From: Apis mellifera | Taxonomy: Eukaryota > Arthropoda > Insecta > Hymenoptera > Apidae | Length of the DNA stretch: 64,000 nt | Direction: 5' to 3' | Assembly (NCBI RefSeq): GCF_003254395.2 | Contig: NC_037638.1 | Span: 26,819,649 to 26,883,648 of the forward strand | In this document: piece by piece, positions 23,758 to 37,819 of the stretch | Layout: each line of letters starts with the position of its first letter | How positions within the stretch are numbered: position 1 is the stretch's first letter | Translations under genes and position numbers: made by a program | Notes under the pieces: generated by a model | The model's input: only the letters and a program-made list of their open reading frames with translations | What the model was told of the DNA's origin: nothing | Database searches by the model: none

Positions 23758-26700
23758 ATGCTGACTGCTGCAAGATTATTAACTCGTAGTTGTAGCAATA
23801 TAACCTGCGATATTACTAGAAAACAACAATTCAGCACAATTCTTAAAAATGTAAGTTCCGATGGCGATTCGTACGACACGCCGTTTCAATTTCATTTATC
23901 GAACATTTTTTCTTTATATTTACTTTCTATAATGTTAATATTAATTGATTATATTATAAAAGTAAGTTTATTATAATATATTTATTTTTATTTCGCCAAC
24001 ACTTTGTGTACTTAAATATCCTTTCTATTAAAACTTGAACATTACCGGCACGTGATTTTCAATATAATATTTATATATTTTAAATTGATTGCAAAAAGAT
24101 GTAACATATTTGATAATTATTATATTTGTATCTATTTTATTACTCTATGATGCTATTATTATAGTAGATTTTTTTTTTATATCATAATTAACTATTGCAA
24201 TATATTATAGTATATTACGGTATATTAAATACAACAATCTAAATATAAATTTAATGTTTTTCAGGTTGTGGCTCCTACTTTGAACATGCCCCAACGATTT
24301 ACAGATTTGCAACAATACAGATACAAGTAAATTAATTAGAACAATTAAATTATGTTATAATAAATTTATATATTTAAATTAATTATATATTTAATTGTAT
24401 ATCTTATTATTAATGTAATATAAATTATCTTGTTGAATTATGTTTGAAAGTAAATGTATTATTTATTCAGATCCGAAGGTGTAAAAGGAGCAGTCATTGG
24501 TATTGATCTGGGAACAACATTTTCATGTGTAGCAGTTATGGAAGGAAAACAACCTAAAGTTATAGAAAATGCAGAAGGATCACGAACGACTCCATCTTAT
24601 GTAGCATTTAGTAAAGGTTAGAAACTATATTATAGAAGAATATTATATGTTATATATTTCCATTATGTTACATAATTAAGAAATTTTTTTCTGTATGTAT
24701 TAAATAATAATCACAAAAGGATAAATGACAAATCTTTTCATACTTTTATAGTTTTTCTATATTTTAATATAATTTTTGTATTTTTTTAAATTTTTTTTAT
24801 TAAGACAATTGTTTCTAAATCAAAAAAAAAGTATATTTTCTAAATCATATGTATTTAAAAATAATATTGTATGCAAGAAAAATTATGAAAATGAATTCAC
24901 TAAAATGGATTTAGAAATTTTCAGATTTTTATTTATTATTCTTTTTTTTATTAATTTTTTTAGAAGGAGAACGTTTAGTTGGTATGCCAGCTAAACGTCA
25001 AGCAGTTACTAATTCATCAAACACATTTTATGCTACAAAACGACTAATTGGACGAAGATTTGATGATCCTGAAGTAAAAAAAGATATGTATGTACTTTAT
25101 GCTCATATATATTAATAAATAAAATATTTCTCTTTTAAATAAATTTATTAATTTCTTTATTTGTTAATTTTAGGAAAAGTGTATCTTACAAAATTGTCCG
25201 TGCCTCTAATGGAGATGCATGGGTACAAGGAGGTGATAGTAAAATGTATTCTCCTAGTCAAATTGGTGCATTTGTACTCATGAAAATGAAAGAAACAGCA
25301 GAATCATATTTAAATACGTCAGTAAAAAATGCCGTAATTACTGTTCCTGCATACTTTAATGATTCTCAAAGACAAGCTACCAAGGATGCTGGTCAAATTG
25401 CTGGACTTAACGTACTTAGAGTAATTAATGAACCAACAGCAGCTGCTCTTGCATATGGCATGGACAAAACAGAAGATAGAATGTAAGAATTTTAATATTT
25501 TTAATTATATATTAAATATATTAATCTATCTATAAAATATATATAAAAAAAAAGATGATGCTATTATTTTTCGTCTCTTAGAATTATATATTATATATGC
25601 TGAAATTATTTACTGATTAATTTAATAACATTTTTGAATATCATTTTATAAAGAAGCATATTTTATATAGATGATATATATTTCAGTATTGCAGTGTATG
25701 ATTTAGGAGGCGGTACTTTTGATATTTCGATTTTGGAAATTCAGAAAGGAGTTTTTGAGGTTAAATCTACAAATGGGGATACTTTCTTAGGAGGAGAAGA
25801 CTTTGATAATGCATTGGTTAATCACCTTGTATCAGAATTTAAAAAAGATGTATGTATATTGCAATAATTCATGCTATTTATATATGTATCACATATATAT
25901 TTTTATACACTATTGTATATGATATTTCAATACTATTTTTATTTCTTTGTATAGCAAGGTATAGATGTAACTAAAGATGCAATGGCCATGCAACGGTTGA
26001 AAGAAGCTGCTGAAAAAGCAAAGATTGAATTGTCTAGTTCTTTGCAAACTGATATAAATTTACCTTATTTAACTATGGATTCTAGTGGGCCAAAACATTT
26101 AAATCTTAAACTTTCAAGAAGTAAATTTGAAAACCTTGTTGCTGATTTAATTAAACGTACTATTCAGCCATGTCAAAAGGCACTTTCTGATGCCGAAGTA
26201 ACGAGATCTGATATTGGTGAAGTATTATTGGTTGGTGGTATGACAAGAGTACCAAAAGTTCAACAAACTGTGCAAGAAATTTTTGGTCGACAACCATCAA
26301 AGGCTGTAAATCCTGATGAAGCTGTAGCTGTAGGTGCTGCAGTTCAAGGTGGTGTCCTTGCTGGAGATGTTACAGATGTTCTTCTTTTGGATGTTACACC
26401 TTTGTCACTTGGTATAAATTTACTATTTTTTTATATTTTTAATTAAAATTATTTCTAGATTATGATGATTATTAAAACTAATCTTCTCTCTGATTAAAAT
26501 GAAGACTATAATTCACTGAATTTTTATAAATATTTATTCTCTTAAATATATTAGAAAGAAATTTTTGATAAAAGAAATTTTTGAAATTTAATATTTAAAT
26601 TTTTTAGGAATTGAAACATTGGGTGGAGTATTCACACGATTAATTTCTCGGAATACAACTATTCCCACGAAAAAAAGTCAAGTATTTTCTACAGCTGCTG

Positions 26701-27635
26701 ATGGTCAGACTCAAGTAGAAATTAAAGTACACCAGGGTGAACGGGAAATGGCTAGCGATAATAAACTTTTAGGACAATTTACTCTTGTTGGAATTCCACC
26801 TGCACCTAGAGGTGTGCCACAAATAGAAGTCACATTTGACATTGATGCTAATGGCATTGTTCATGTATCTGCTAGAGATAAAGGAACTGGAAAAGAACAA
26901 CAAAGTATGTAAACATGCAATTTAATTACAATATATTTTTTAATTTACAAATAGATTAATATAATTTATATATACATTAACAAAATTGATTTATTTTATT
27001 TTAAATTTCTATTTATAGTTGTTATTCAGTCAAGTGGCGGTCTTAGTAAAGATGAAATTGAAAATATGGTGAAAAATGCAGAACAATATGCTAAACAAGA
27101 TAAAATAAAGAAAGAAAGAGTTGAAGCTGTGAATCAAGCTGAAGGAATTATTCACGACACGGAATCTAAACTAGAAGAATTTAAAGCACAATTACCACAA
27201 GATGAAGTAAGAATACATATATCATTATTCTATCATATATGTATCATATCATATTCTATGATATTTATACCATAATAATTTGATTTTATTGTCAATTATT
27301 AATACTATTTATTAATTATTTACAGTGTGACAAACTCAGAGATTTGGTCGGGAAAATGCGAGGAACATTAGCTAAAAAAGATGACACGGAACCAGAAGAA
27401 ATTAAAAGACAAACAAACGAATTACAACAAGCGAGTCTCAAATTATTCGAAATGGCATATAAGAAAGTATGTAATTTATTAAAATTTATTTGGAATTTTA
27501 ATAATATTATTATATAAATATTTTATTTATTTATTAATTTATATATTATAGATGGCCGCAGAACGAGAAGGACAAAGCCAAAGTCAAAGTCAACAACAAG
27601 AAGAGAAACCTGAAAAGAAAGAGGAGAAGAATTAA
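23758..27635 (+). CDS. Hsc70-5: Mitochondrial Hsp70 (mortalin / Hsc70-5 / HSPA9)
   Basis: ATP-driven mitochondrial-matrix chaperone, motor of presequence import and partner of Fe-S cluster assembly. Exons 23758-23850, 24265-24326, 24471-24616, 24964-25087, 25174-25482, 25687-25849, 25955-26411, 26608-26904, 27019-27206, 27326-27466 and 27552-27635 give 687 aa, the usual mortalin length. Residues 1 to about 50 are basic and Ser/Thr-rich with few acids, as expected of a transit peptide. All three Hsp70 signatures are present: IDLGTTFS (63-70), VYDLGGGTFDIS (248-259) and VLLVGGMTRVPKVQ (389-402). The linker VLLLDVTPLSLGIETLGGV leads into the substrate-binding domain, and the tail is Gln/Glu/Lys-rich without a cytosolic EEVD or an ER KDEL motif. 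Exons are AT-rich and CpG-poor. No frame disruption is present. Confidence 0.98.
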
Positions 27636-29810
27636 TTATTTTTTATTGTATAACAAGGAATTTCTAACAAAGAGAAATCCCGAAGTGTAACCCTAACTTT
27701 TTGATGAGCCTTTATATAATGATACATAAAAAAAACTGAAGTTAAATGATATTTGATTTTGAAAGGAAATAATTTTTTAGATTTTAGTAATGGTACTGCA
27801 TAGTGTAGCAACAGTCGTTAAGTGCTTGCTTATGTATAAGTGAATATCTTTTTATAAATGAAGTCTTGCTTTATAATATCAGGAATATTCTCTCTGCCTC
27901 TTTCTCTCTTTTTTCTTCTCTTTAATATTAAATATTTCATAAACTATTAAACACATTAATTTCCATAAAATTAGTTATCATTAGTTTTAGTTTTTAAGTT
28001 CTACCTCTGTGCAATGGCTCATAAAAAATGAAAGTAACACTTCGGAACTTCTACTTGTAAAGGCATGCTAATGTTGCAATCTTCCGAGCGTTGGCATTTT
28101 AATCTGTTGTTGAACTGCGACAAGGATTGCTACATATATTTTTTGTTATCAATTGATTAAAAAGACTATTTAAGAAAGAAAGCGTTAGCACATAGCAAAT
28201 TTGATTTAAATTAAATAAATATATCCGAACAAAAACAGTTAACAAATAGTAAGTAATATGTACATTAATTTAAAAAATCACGAATTTTCGCATAAATTAT
28301 ATTTTTTCTGATCATAATAATTTGTTTACTCTAAATATTTATATCTCTACGTTCAAATTAAGTATGAAATTACGAAATCAATAAACATATTTCCTGTATT
28401 TTGACAAAAAACTACGTTTTAACTGATTCGTATGTTCAGGTGACACAATTGATTAAATAATAAAAACGTTGTATTGTTTTGTTTAATGAAAATGTGTAAT
28501 GAATAATTTTGTATATAATTACTAGAAATTTTCGTATTTTTCTACAGAAGAATTATTTTGCAAATGAATTAATTTTTTTTATATATAATAAAGAATAATT
28601 TAATGATTATCCAAAGGTAATAGTATTATAATATAAATAATAATTAGAATATATTTAATAATTATCCAAAGGTAACAAATATAATTTCTACACATACGAG
28701 ATACAGAATACATTTAATATTTAATGGGACTTTGCGATTCATATTTTGAATAGATTACGTAAAAAATAAAAATGTTTAGTATGTCTTTTATAAATTAAAA
28801 TAAATGCAAGAATTATATTTACTTCAATAAAAAAAGATTGAATTTAGATCTAAGTTAAGATTTTAAACATAATTTTTTTGATATATTTCATAAATATATA
28901 TATTAAATTCATGAATTTTTTTACTACTACGAGTAGTAGACAAATTTATGTGAATTAAATTATTCGTAAATTAATAGATTATGTAAAAAAGAATAAAATT
29001 AAAGAGATAATAGAATTGTCTCTTGATCATATTATTTATCAAAATATATAAATAGAAAAAAGAAATAAAAGATTATAAAGTATAAATAAAGAAACCAAAA
29101 ATATGAGAACAAAAATTCGAGAATCAATGCCATTTTTAGAATGCTGTAAATAAGATTAAATAAAATAAAGAACTATAAATAACTAAAGAAGATTAAAGAT
29201 AATCGACCATCAGTATCATCTTTCAAATGCTAAAAATATTTTTTCAAAAAGGATAAAATAAGAATTAAGGATTAACAAATTTAAATATTTTTAGTAAAAT
29301 GATTTTTAAAGAGATTTTTAATATTCAAGAAATGGCGGTGAAAATCAATTATTATTCTATTTTTATTCATTTTCTGCTATTTATTTCTTATCTATTTGCA
29401 GTAATTTAGAAATGATAATTTCCATATTCCTACTATTTATTCTCGCGTAATCACAAACAAGGAATATTAATTAAACATACTTTCATTTTCTTTTTTCAAA
29501 ACCACGATATATTTAATCTTTAATATATAAAATATAGATATATAATGCATTTTTAGAACAATAACTATGCAAAATATAGAGTACTTTAATCTGTATAAAA
29601 CTGTGAGATTATTATTTTACTCTAGCCAATTGCGGAATTCATTGTTATTACGAGATTGGTTAGAATTGAGCTGTAAATTATAGTAATACAAAATGAATCT
29701 AAAATAAGATTTTAATATAAATAGAATTTAATTTAAAATCTATTGAAATTTTTAATATTTGTAAAAAACATATTAAGAAATTATAAAAAAAAAAATTATT
29801 GATAATTATA
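27636..29810. other. Hsc70-5 3' UTR and AT-rich intergenic DNA
   Basis: Candidate Hsc70-5 poly(A) signals are AATAAA at 28214-28219 and 28380-28385; nearer ATTAAA variants also exist around 27924-27952, so the end is unresolved. A short direct duplication, TAATGATTATCCAAAGGTAA and its near copy, occurs around 28600-28675. The rest is AT-rich with no recognisable feature. Confidence 0.45.
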
Positions 29811-29814
29811 AAAA

Positions 29815-29847
29815 TATCGATAGTTTCGATTACGATAGCTATCGATA
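29815..29847. promoter_or_regulatory. Inverted pair of DRE sites (TATCGATA) in the FNTA promoter
   Basis: TATCGATAG (29815-29823) and its exact reverse complement CTATCGATA (29839-29847) each contain the 8-bp DRE/DREF site known from insect housekeeping and replication gene promoters. They lie about 130-160 bp upstream of the FNTA start codon. Confidence 0.6.
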
Positions 29848-29976
29848 TACCATCGACATTTTTCCATTTGTAATGGGGGGCTTAACAGGTTTGAAGAGAT
29901 AAAATTAAGATTATAGATCAATTGTGGAAATAGATTTTCATTTTTATCGGTTTACGATATTTCGTGGAAATAAAAA

Positions 29977-31663
29977 ATGACGGAAAGTTCTGATGAAAGT
30001 TCAGAAGAATCAAGCTGGGTATTATACAGAGATCGTGAGGAATGGAGAGATGTAGTTCCTGTGCCTCAAGATGATGGTCCTAATCCTATTGTTTCAATTG
30101 CTTATTCTTTGAAATGTAAGTTATTTATTCAATTTTATTGATAATTCATTTTATTCAAGTAACTATAATATTTATAATTGTATTTTATTAATAATTAATG
30201 CTCTTAGTTATAATGCATCATTTCACACATAACCTTACATACTTAAGATAAATAAATATTTATTTAGATATTAAAGAACTTAAGTAGGCACATATATATA
30301 TTTATATATAGTATGTATATACTATATTTTATTATTTCAATTATTTTAAAATACTTTTAAGTTATAATTATCCATTAATTAATTCATTCTATTTATTTAT
30401 AAGCTATCATAAACATAAAATAAAAAATATTATATTTAAATTAAAAAAATTTTTTTTATATAATGGATACTTTAATATTTAAAAACTATATTATCTTTAT
30501 TTAATATTTCTTTAATATAATATTTCAATTTACTAAAATTTTATTATCATTTTAAGTTAGGGACACATATGACTATTTCCGAGCTATTCTAAAATCTGGT
30601 GAAAAGTCAGAACGTGCACTAGCTTTAACAGAAGATTGTATCTATCTTAATCCAGCAAATTATACAGTATGGCAATATAGAAGAGAAATACTTAAAGCTC
30701 TTGGAAAAGAATTAAGAGATGAATTAAAATCTACTAATATACTCACAGAATATAATTCTAAAAATTATCAAGTGTGGCATCATAGGAAACTTATTGTTGA
30801 ATGGCTCCAAGATGCTAGTGGAGAATTAGAGTTTACAGAAAATATTTTAAAAATTGATGCAAAAAATTATCATGTTTGGCAGCATCGTCAATGGTGTATA
30901 AAAACATTTAAGTTAGTATAATCTTCTATTATATTATATTATTTATATTATTAAATATATTATAGTTTTATTTACAAATTTATACGATAAGTATTAATAA
31001 TAAACATATATATCCAGTTTATTTGAGAAAGAATTGGAATATACAGAACATTTATTGAATGAAGATATTCGCAATAATTCTGCTTGGAATCAGCGTTATT
31101 TTGTAATAAATAACACAACCAAGTTTGAACAAAATATAATTGACAGAGAAATTGACTTTGCCCTGGATAAAATAGAATTAGTTAAAGGCAATGAAAGTGC
31201 TTGGAATTATCTTCGAGGGTACTGTTGGTGATTATTTATACAATTTATGATTATAAAATATGTAATTAAATTAATGATATTATGAATTATATTTTAGAAT
31301 TTTAATGCATGACAGCAATGGTTTGGCCTATAATGAAAAAGTAAGACAAAAATGTGAGGAATTGTATCATGCCGGTTGTCGTGTTAATCATTTACTAGCC
31401 TGTATTATAGACATTTGTCAAGAGAAACCAATATCAGATGAGTCATCTAATTCAATATTTCATATTGATAATGCTCTTAAGGTATTGCTTCATCTAATTG
31501 AACGTATTATTTATGACTTTATGTTCAGAATTATATTTTTTAATTACATTTTTAGCTATGTAAAGAATTATCTGAGAAACATGATCCAATAAGAAGAAGA
31601 TATTGGGATTTTGTTGGTCAACAATTATTGGAAAAAAAGAAATCAGAGTCTATAAAAACGTAG
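29977..31663 (+). CDS. Fnta: Protein farnesyltransferase / geranylgeranyltransferase-I alpha subunit
   Basis: Shared alpha subunit of cytosolic FTase and GGTase-I, which attach farnesyl or geranylgeranyl groups to CaaX-box proteins such as Ras and Rho-family GTPases. Exons 29977-30115, 30557-30911, 31018-31218, 31298-31481 and 31556-31663 give 328 aa, within the family range. The N-terminus is Ser/Glu-rich. Five PFTA helical-pair repeats are visible: NYTVWQYRREIL, NYQVWHHRKLIV, NYHVWQHRQW, NNSAWNQRYFVI and NESAWNYLRGIL. Lys149, just before NYHVWQHR, corresponds to the catalytically important Lys164 of mammalian FTase alpha. The C-terminal helix ends RRRYWDFVGQQL plus a Lys-rich tail. The start codon is the first ATG after the DRE-containing promoter. 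The gene converges on KChIP. Confidence 0.97.
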
Positions 31664-31951
31664 TTTATTCTACATTTTTATAAAAACATAATTTGAATTA
31701 TTATTATAATCCGCATATGAGGAACTGTGTATTATATATTTCTATGTTGAAATGATGACAAATATATCAATATAAAATATATATTGATATGAATATAGAT
31801 ATGAAATGTATTGTTTATAAGATTTGATAATGCATTTTAGTCAATATTATTAATTAACAGATCACCTTATAAATAAGAGTTAGTAACTGGACAAATTTTA
31901 TAAGATATATACAAAAAAATTCATAATACTTTATGCAATATTTTTAAGTGT

Positions 31952-31957
31952 AATAAA
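31952..31957 (+). terminator. Candidate FNTA poly(A) signal AATAAA
   Basis: First AATAAA after the FNTA stop (about 290 nt downstream), followed by a second overlapping AATAAAA and a T-rich stretch near 32020-32055. Confidence 0.45.
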
Positions 31958-33006
31958 AAATAAAATAAGTTGTATAATTATCAATGGAAAAAAATAAAAT
32001 GGTGAAGACTTTTACAAAGTATAGTTTCTCTTTATCTCTTTCTATTGTTAGTTTCTTATTCTTAGAAGGTAAATTAATACAAAAAAATATATAACAATTA
32101 ACATTGATTATCTATTTATTTATAAAATAGTTACATACTTTGAAGTATAATATAATAACTAATTACGATAATCATATTAATATATGCATAGGCCTTGTGG
32201 TAACTAAGATAATTATGAACGCAGCGTTTCAAACGATGATTTTTACCACCAAAAATATTTTCGTGCGTCTTTTTAAGCTTTAATTTTCATAATATATTTT
32301 TTTAATAAATATAAACTCAAATTTATTCGTTGATACCAGTTTTTAAATATTAATGGTTACCTTTTTGAGGCAGTGTTAATATTTCTAATGAGAAAAGTTA
32401 ATTTCGTTGTAAATAAATAATGGCAGTGGTTTTACTCTTTTAAATTAAATTATTCATATTTTCAAAAAAATAATCTTTAAGTAATCTTTTTTTATGTTTA
32501 AAAAACTTGATTCGAATATTACATCACTATTTAAAAAAAAGAAATAGAGCTATTTAAATATATTTTTTTATTATATAAAATCAAAATTATAATTTTGATT
32601 CTAAATTTAATTTGAAGATATTTAGAGCGGCATTCTCATTCTGATCGATTACGTATTGTTGTATTATTTTCATCTATGAATAAATTAAAATTAATCGTAA
32701 AAAGAAATAGAGAAATTTTAATTAATAATGTTTTTCACACATATATATATATATAATTTCTTCACAAATATATGAGACATTTAAAATCAAAATTGGCCGA
32801 ATCCGATTAATTTTGTGTTACAAAATAATAACAACATTTTAAATGAATTATAAAATGAATTATCAATACAAGAAATGGATTTGGTGGATATTGATTCCAG
32901 ACGCCTCGTAAATATTATAAGTTTTTAATAAAATAATCGATATTACACATGACACAAATTTTTTAACGATATGTGTAAACGACAAAGTAACATTAATTTT
33001 TAAATG

Positions 33007-33041
<35 letters not shown>

Positions 33042-33130
33042 TGGTATTTGACATGCGAAAATATTATTGATCAAATTTTTCAAGAATATATATGTATATT
33101 TAACGAGAAATAAGTATAACGATTATAGAT
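31958..33130. other. AT-rich spacer between convergent genes
   Basis: AT-rich sequence between the FNTA poly(A) signal and the earliest plausible end of the KChIP transcript. An (AT)n tract occurs at 33009-33038. No other feature was seen. Confidence 0.5.
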
Positions 33131-36100
33131 TTTATTTCGATGAAAAAATTCGATCGATCTAAATAGATTTCTCTCTTACAACGAAACAATGTTTCCAATG
33201 CACGATATTTCTTGATTGGGCATTTTTTTTTTTCTTCTTATTAACTTCTCTATCCTAACATTTAACAATCAACATTCAAACGAATAATCCGATTATATAT
33301 GTACCGATCGGAAACAAGTCCATTTAAAGCCATTGAAAGAAAAATATGAATAGATCTCTGAGCATAATTTCTCATAATTACTTTTCATAACGTTTATCGT
33401 TTATTTAATTTGGAATTTTCGAAATGGTTCGCAAAGGACTTCGCTTTCATCGGTACATTAAAGCTACAAGATATACGTAGTTTCACGGATATATTACATT
33501 TACATCTGCTTTACACCGAAAATATACCGTCATATGAATATTTTTACCTCTTTTTATCTCTCTCTTTTTTTTTCCTCTCTTTATTTAAACTCCTTTACTT
33601 GCAACATTCGTATAACTATTTTTTTTTTTTTTGTCAACTTGTTGTGATAATCACACGGTGTCTGAAAACTCGCAAATCGTTTTACGATGGATTTTTGGAT
33701 TTTCAACGATGAAAGTTGCGAAACAATTAATCCGAGATATACACGTTACGATCGATACAAATATGTATTGCTCAAGATAAAAATATGATGATTCACAGAT
33801 TCATAGATGATTATCCAATTCATAGAATGCTCGTTAAATCATCTTATTTTAACCCACGTTTAACCCAGCATGAATCCACCGATGGATGGTTTCAACAACT
33901 ACACTTCGTATCATATCATTTTAAGCGATATAGGAAGCATTCACCTTTCCGAATATAAATAATGTATTACTATTTCTAATTATTCTCAATTTTAGACGAC
34001 TGAATTAAATTGCTAAATCGCTATCTCAATAAACATCAGAGAATATCGTTATCGTAATAATTCATTAATTTGAGCAATAAGCGATTTCGATTTAATCTCA
34101 GACACGCTATAATTTGTAACGATCAAAATCTCAACATTACATATCTCAACAAACATTTTGTACCTCGACAAGTTTTTGAAATCAATTGTATCTCAATGGA
34201 GCGTTAATTGGACGAATTTTTATTACCATATTAAATCCATACTTCTTCCTCATCGATTCTCTCTATCTTCATTTGCGAAGACGTAACGTTCTACCACTAT
34301 TTTTCATGCACCGTGTAATACAATCAGGCTACTATTTTATGTTGTCAATTAATATTCTTTTTTTTGCCTTAATGAATACGTTATCTATATACGTTTGGAC
34401 CACCTGTCAGCCAGAACAAGCACAGCCCGATCATAATCATCCATTTTGTTTTTTTTTTTCCTATTTAATAATTCTCTTTAAGTATTAATGTTAATTAATA
34501 AACGGTTTCAACGATCCTTTAACACTTTCCATGCCCGGCCGTTTTTTTGATAATTTTCCATTAAGTTATTCTTCCTAACTTGACGATAACGCCCTATCGT
34601 TATCGTGATATAGATTTATAGATTATTTTGATAGTTTTCTTCTGAAAATAATATTTATTAGAATAGAATATATTGGAAAATTATCGAGAAAAAGATGTTA
34701 AAAGTTAAGATTAAAAAAGAAAATTTTTTCAAAGTGGTTCAAAGTTTTTTGTACATGACGGCACAGAATGTGTTAAACACTTTTCACCAATCTATAGTTG
34801 GCCTCTTTTTTTCGAAAAGGCATCGAACCCTTATCGATACGTTCGAATCCATTTTTTTTTTTTTTTTTTTCGATTTCTCTGTCCAGCAGTTATACTATCG
34901 TTTCTAGTAGATACCATTGAAAATATTCTCGATAAAAGTGCGATTAGCTATCGAGAAGGAGATAGATTTCGTATAGAGAAGATAGATAGATCATCGAATC
35001 CTATTCAAATACAATTGCGCCTACGTTGAAATAGACGAGATATTACGTGCATTTTGTACCCCCTTCACGGATCGTTTCGCCGTTTAAAGTGCGGCTAAAG
35101 TCAGCAAGCTTTCATTGCACGTGATAAATAGCATTCGTTTTTCTCTTGCTAAATAGTATCTAGTAATAAAAAATAAAGTAAAATTTCTTTTATACTAAAT
35201 TTTCTATTAATTTTATTTTTACAAATTAGAAATGTAATGAATCTTTATTTCCTATGATTTTTCAGGAATATTTTTAAACGTATTACGATAGATAATTTTT
35301 GCAAACTCTTAGAATTCTAAATGGAGAGAAGCGAGAAAATTTTTTTTTTCTTTTTTTCACTTGAATTCCCCACAGATTTTTAAAATTCTACGCAAAATAT
35401 TTAAAATTAATTATTAAGATCTATTTAGAAGAAGAATTTCATTAAATATATATTAATTTGTATAAAATACAGCATATTTATATTAAATATTTATAAGTAA
35501 TTTAACGTAAAGGAAATATTTTAGAAAAAAAATTGAAATATTCAATTGTGGGGAGTATTCAAGTTACTTTGTTTGATAATCTAGTAAAAGACATTATTCA
35601 ATATATGATGAAATTTCATAGATTCTTTTTTTATATAAATCAATATCACAAAAGTGATGCATACTTGAAGAAAAAATGTAAATTAAAAACACCAAAAGCT
35701 ATCAAAAATCTTATTTAAGATGGAAGGAAGGATAAAAGAAAATTAAGAGCATAATAAGGGAATAATGAAATTATTTGTTCAAAATCAATTATCTTTATTA
35801 TGTAAAAATGAATTATAACAAATGAATGATAACAAATTAACGATAGATGATAATTAGAAAAAATTTTTTAACGATGCAATCAAATATTATTCGAAATATC
35901 AGTTTCGTATTCATTTTCAAGATGAAATTATAAATGTCTAAATTAATTCGTGAAATATATTATAATCGTTATGAAATGAAAATTATTATTCTTTTTTAAA
36001 TCTTTCTCATTTCGATAATTATTATAAATGCAACGAATAAATTATTTATTATTTATTATCACTTATGATCGTTATATATATATATTTTCTAATTAATCGT

Positions 36101-37771
36101 CTATCATTAATTTATTACCATTCATTTATTACAATTTATTTTTATATAATAAAGATAATTAATTTTGAACGATTATTATGTTTCCCTCGTTTCTTTAATC
36201 TCCTCTCTTTCCTCCTTATCGATTTTTGATAATGATTTCTAATTTATTATTTTCATAACATTTTCGTATATAAAAAAAAAAAAAAAATCTGTGAAATTCC
36301 ATCATCACGAATAATGTCCCGCGTTGATAATTTTAAATCCCGTTTCGCGTATAAATTCATGAATAAATTTATGAAATTTTTCAGATTTTTAAATATTCGT
36401 TATTTGAAAAATCGAAATTTTTCCCTCTTTGACACAAAATTATCTCTAAATAGTTGGAAATACATCGAACACGCACACACATATGCTTGAGAAAAATATC
36501 GAAATCCTTTGAAAATATATTATTCGTAAATTTGTTGACAATAATGTATTTTTATCGAGAATTGTTGCAGATCGTTACTTAATTTAAACAAGATAACGAT
36601 GTTACGGATAGTTGAATAGTTCTTTGGCTCTCTGGTGTTGGAAAGTTGGTGCTATTTCGTTTGGTTGTAATGGCCGCGTTTAACAATCTATACTCGTCTA
36701 TCAGATTCGGGCATTGAACAAGTATCTAGTTAAAAATTTCGAATAAAGTCACTTTAAATACTTGATTAAAATAATACATTTATTCGTCAACTATCATATT
36801 CGATCCACTTTTTCATATAACCTTGCCGTTTGCTATTATTATTTATTGTACTACAATTATTTACTATTATTATTTTTCGAATAATAAATTATTGAAATAA
36901 CTTACTCGAAGTAACTTTATTCGTAATTTCAACCAATTAAATTTTGCCCCATACACGGAATGACAATTACGCTCGATTGCGACGCGTGTTCAAAACGATT
37001 CCGATGCAACGACGTTTCGTACCTCGTTCCTTATTGTCTACTTCGATAAACTTAAGAAGAAACGTGATATTTTCTCTTCGATCGTGTCTTAGAAAATATG
37101 AATTCTGGTCCTTAGGAAAAATACCAGAAAAATACTCTTTGCTTTGCTAAAGTTGTTTTGAAAAAGGAAGATTTAAGTTAAGTTGACGTGTGTTATTCTC
37201 GTGTTACTCTTCTTCGCGTGTATCTAAAATTGTACGATGCAAATTATCGAGGTGACATTTTTGTATCGCTCGTTCTCGATCGAGATCGCCAATTTAATTT
37301 CGAATCGATTTGAATTTATCTTTGCTTTCAAAATTTTTATAATATATTATTTTTATAACATATCTCAATTCTTTTTTTCTTTCTTTCTTTTTTCTTTAAT
37401 TACGAGTTCTCGAAACGGCCTAAACGATACGTCAAACACGTATAATAATTTTGTTACTAATGATAGAATAATCGTTTGGTTTCGATCAAATTTTTCTAAT
37501 TCAATACAAGATACAAGATCTTTACAGACGCAAGGCTCTAGATACACTAGATATAAGTAAGATAAGACAATTTACCGTTTAGTGATGGTGCGCGTACGCA
37601 CGTGTACGTATGTATGTATGTATGTATATACGATCGTGTTCGTGTGTTTAGTATATAGCGTAAGAGGCATGCGCACACATATCGATCAATTATAAAATAG
37701 ATCTATAATATGGAACTATGTTGTATTTCGAGGCGATAACCGGTTTTAATTTTTCCTTCTTCTCGCGTGTA

Positions 37772-37814
<43 letters not shown>
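37772..37814. repeat. (AAT)14 microsatellite
   Basis: Trinucleotide AAT repeat of about 14 units. Confidence 0.95.
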
Positions 37815-37819
<5 letters not shown>

